Shown in pieces: positions 62,298 through 64,000 of a DNA stretch of 64,000 nucleotides. The notes under the pieces were generated by a model. The model was not told the origin of the DNA. It did not search any database and saw only the letters and a list, made by a program, of their open reading frames with translations. The translations under genes and the position numbers were made by a program. The stretch is from Brasilonema sp. UFV-L1 (GTDB taxonomy: Bacteria > Cyanobacteriota > Cyanobacteriia > Cyanobacteriales > Nostocaceae). Numbering within the stretch: the stretch's first letter is position 1; every line of letters starts with the position of its first letter. Location: assembly GCF_012912105.1 (NCBI RefSeq), contig NZ_QMEA01000015.1, positions 1 to 64,000 of the forward strand. The letters run 5' to 3'.

Positions 62298-62316
62298 TCT
62301 GCATTTTTATTAAAGA

Positions 62317-63351
62317 TTATTTGATGCTATTGACAGTTTGTATGACCTTTTGAGCGACAGGAGCTGGAATACGAGTGTAGTTTAGATCATCATTAATTTG
62401 TTGACCATCTGTTAGCACCCAATTCACAAAATTCTTCACTGCAGTTCCTTTTGCAGCATTAGGATAACTCTTATAAACTAAGAGCCAAGTTAGACCAACG
62501 ATAGGATAACCCTGTGCTGGATCGTCAACAAAAACTCGGTAGTTGGCTGGAAAACTTACAGTTGATAAAGCTTCATTTGCAGTCTGTAAAGAAGGAGCTA
62601 CAAACTGTCCTTGCTTGTTCTGCACTTGTGCCATTTTGAGCTTGTTTTTCAAAGCATATTCATACTCAACATAACCAATGGAACCTGGAGTGCGAGTCAC
62701 TGAACTTGCGACTCCTGGATTACCTTTTGCCTTGGTGACATTTGGTATAGTCCAATTTGGTGCTTTGTTAGCGCCAATTCGTCCCTTAAAATAAGGACTT
62801 ATAGCACTCAAATGGTTGGTAAAAATGAAAGATGTACCACTACTATCGGCGCGAACAACTGCTTTAATTGGCTGACTTGGTAGATTGACACCAGGATTAT
62901 CTGCTTTGATTTGAGGATCGTCCCACTTGGTAATTTGACCAGAAAAAATCCCTGGTAGTGTCTTGCGGGACAATTTAAGATTCTCCACTGGAAGATTGTG
63001 AACAACTGCAACAGCACCACCTGCAGTCGGTACCAGAATGACACCATTCTTTACTTTACCCATCTCCGCATCAGTCATCGCAGAATCGCTAGCACCAAAG
63101 TCAACAGTACCAGCAATCACTTGATTCACACCAGCCCCACTACCAACAGCTTGATAGTTAACTCCTAAATCTGGATACTTCTTTTTCACTTCACGAGCAT
63201 AACGTTCATAGAGCGGAGCTGGAAATGTTGCTCCCGCACCATTGATAGTTTCCGCTTGGGCAATTGCTGTAAAAATTGGTCCAAAAGTAACAATAGCCGT
63301 GATAGCTGAAGCACTAACTACACGATTCAAAACATTAGTTGAAAATGTCAT
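62317..63351 (-). CDS. pstS: Phosphate-binding protein PstS
   Basis: 344 residues. The signal peptide ends near FTAIAQAETINGAG. Mature motifs: GAGATFPAPLYERYA, YQAVGSGAGVNQVIAGTVDFGASDSAM and RADSSGTSFIFTNHLS, which bind phosphate in the periplasm and pass it to PstCA. First gene of pstSCAB, under a Pho-box-like array. Confidence 0.97.
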   Translation of the reverse strand: MTFSTNVLNRVVSASAITAIVTFGPIFTAIAQAETINGAGATFPAPLYERYAREVKKKYPDLGVNYQAVGSGAGVNQVIAGTVDFGASDSAMTDAEMGKVKNGVILVPTAGGAVAVVHNLPVENLKLSRKTLPGIFSGQITKWDDPQIKADNPGVNLPSQPIKAVVRADSSGTSFIFTNHLSAISPYFKGRIGANKAPNWTIPNVTKAKGNPGVASSVTRTPGSIGYVEYEYALKNKLKMAQVQNKQGQFVAPSLQTANEALSTVSFPANYRVFVDDPAQGYPIVGLTWLLVYKSYPNAAKGTAVKNFVNWVLTDGQQINDDLNYTRIPAPVAQKVIQTVNSIK

Positions 63352-63417
63352 ATTGCCTCGCCATTAATAAGCAAATTTTTGTTGATTAACAATTCCGCAA
63401 ATACCCTACTATGCTAA

Positions 63418-63458
63418 TAGTTAATCAACGGTTAAGAAAAAAATAACTAGAAGTTAAA
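63418..63458 (-). promoter_or_regulatory. Pho box upstream of pstS
   Basis: On the minus strand, four 8-mers at exact 11-nt steps: TTTAACTT, GTTATTTT, CTTAACCG, ATTAACTA. The cyanobacterial Pho box is PyTTAAPyPy-type direct repeats spaced by 3. It ends 67 bases before the pstS start. The remaining gap (63459-63738) holds a CACAGAT-family repeat and no gene. Confidence 0.8.
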
Positions 63459-63738
63459 TTTTTCTAAATCTATGTTTAAATGAGACTGAAATGTTCCTTC
63501 AAGGAATACAAAGTGAGTGGAGAATGAATTATTTCACCTTTGAAAATAGTGAATTGCCATAAAAATTTAACAACAGATAATCTATCTGTCTCTTCGCTCA
63601 AGGACAAGGTTTATCTATGTCCATCTGTGTTTTTTAATATAAAATACAAACTTTTATATAGCCATTTTATAAACTGATTGAATTCTGAATTATTTTAGCG
63701 GAGCGGAACGCAGTCGATTGTGAGTTTGGGCTTCTTCT

Positions 63739-64000
63739 TCAACGTTTCTGCCAGCATTGCAAGTAAATGAGTTCTAAGTCGTTGCCAACTTGAGAAAAAA
63801 AGTCAATTTGCCGCACTCGCAAATATCGAAAAATTTGGAAAAAGATAAAAGCAAAAACCGCCACAGCTATTGCAGTTGTAGAACTAATTAGTGCCTGAGT
63901 AATACCAACCATAACTGTAGAGGAATCAGTAATACCTAAAGAGGTCGTTTTGACGCTAATGAAAGTCGTAATCAGACCATTAGCCGTACCTAAGATACCT
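63739..64000 (-). CDS. MotA/TolQ/ExbB-type proton channel, C-terminal part
   Basis: The minus-strand frame enters from the window edge and ends at 63739-63741. It reads GILGTANGLITTF, then GITQALISSTTAIAVAVFAFIFFQIFRYL, the last two membrane helices of the MotA/TolQ/ExbB channel domain with the conserved Thr, then LIYLQCWQKR. The 5' part is outside the window. Partner exbD/tolR, if any, is not visible downstream. Confidence 0.75.
   Translation of the reverse strand, partial: GILGTANGLITTFISVKTTSLGITDSSTVMVGITQALISSTTAIAVAVFAFIFFQIFRYLRVRQIDFFSQVGNDLELIYLQCWQKR

Overview
The window comes from a cyanobacterium, most likely a filamentous, repeat-rich one of the Nostocales type. Evidence: many HIP1 octamers (GCGATCGC), cyanobacteria-typical families (CPP1-like, DUF1822, DUF2811, DUF4351/Rpn, Uma2, CHAT and nSTAND-WD40 proteins), a split-MrpA Mrp antiporter operon, hppD, an SmtA-type metallothionein with an SmtB-like operator, and an 11-nt-periodic Pho box before pstS. 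Genus cannot be fixed from sequence alone. No tRNA, rRNA or CRISPR array was seen.

Layout. 1-6.4 kb is a graveyard of mobile DNA: a broken IS630 transposase, a MITE, a headless vapC, HIP1-bearing tandem repeats, Uma2 and DUF4351 fragments, a kinase/LuxR deletion fusion, a structured RNA candidate, hicAB, and an orphan IS605/omega-RNA end beside a hairpin repeat. 6.4-15.8 kb carries metabolic genes: two Rieske proteins, a RidA-like protein, a SufR-like regulator, an HD hydrolase, an RNA-ligase-like protein, a lipoate ligase with a YbjN partner, and an intramembrane protease. 16.4-22.9 kb holds a LamG / GMC oxidoreductase / GH13 cluster and twin vWA proteins. 23-30 kb has HxlR/azoR, a triple-repeat protein, membrane and envelope genes, and decayed RHH and HtrA genes.

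30.6-38.8 kb is a minus-strand group: sigma-70 factor, DUF1822, Rpn-type nuclease, a small secreted protein, and a CHAT-nSTAND-WD40 gene now cut by one nonsense codon and one A8 frameshift. 39.5-43.5 kb is a tightly overlapping Mrp operon (C-D-E-F-G-A'-B). 44-54 kb is chromosomal core: metallothionein, hemL, chaB-like, hisIE, a response regulator, CPP1-like, a HAD hydrolase, hppD and a parvulin, with hairpin-rich intergenic DNA. 54-64 kb looks like a phosphate-starvation region: a GDPD/phytase-like protein and pstSCAB, both preceded by Pho-box-like repeats, with an IS605-type tnpB element between them. The window ends inside a MotA/ExbB channel gene.

Most unusual points: two copies of a roughly 112-bp hairpin element whose 17-bp stems differ at five compensated pairs while flanks and loop stay conserved, one copy interrupting tnpB; a multi-helix RNA candidate at 3590-3795; the single-lesion-separated CHAT-nSTAND-WD40 gene; a parvulin apparently lacking a standard start codon; and an oriC-like cluster of DnaA boxes at 47.16 kb. 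All functions are inferred by reading the sequence; no searches were run.
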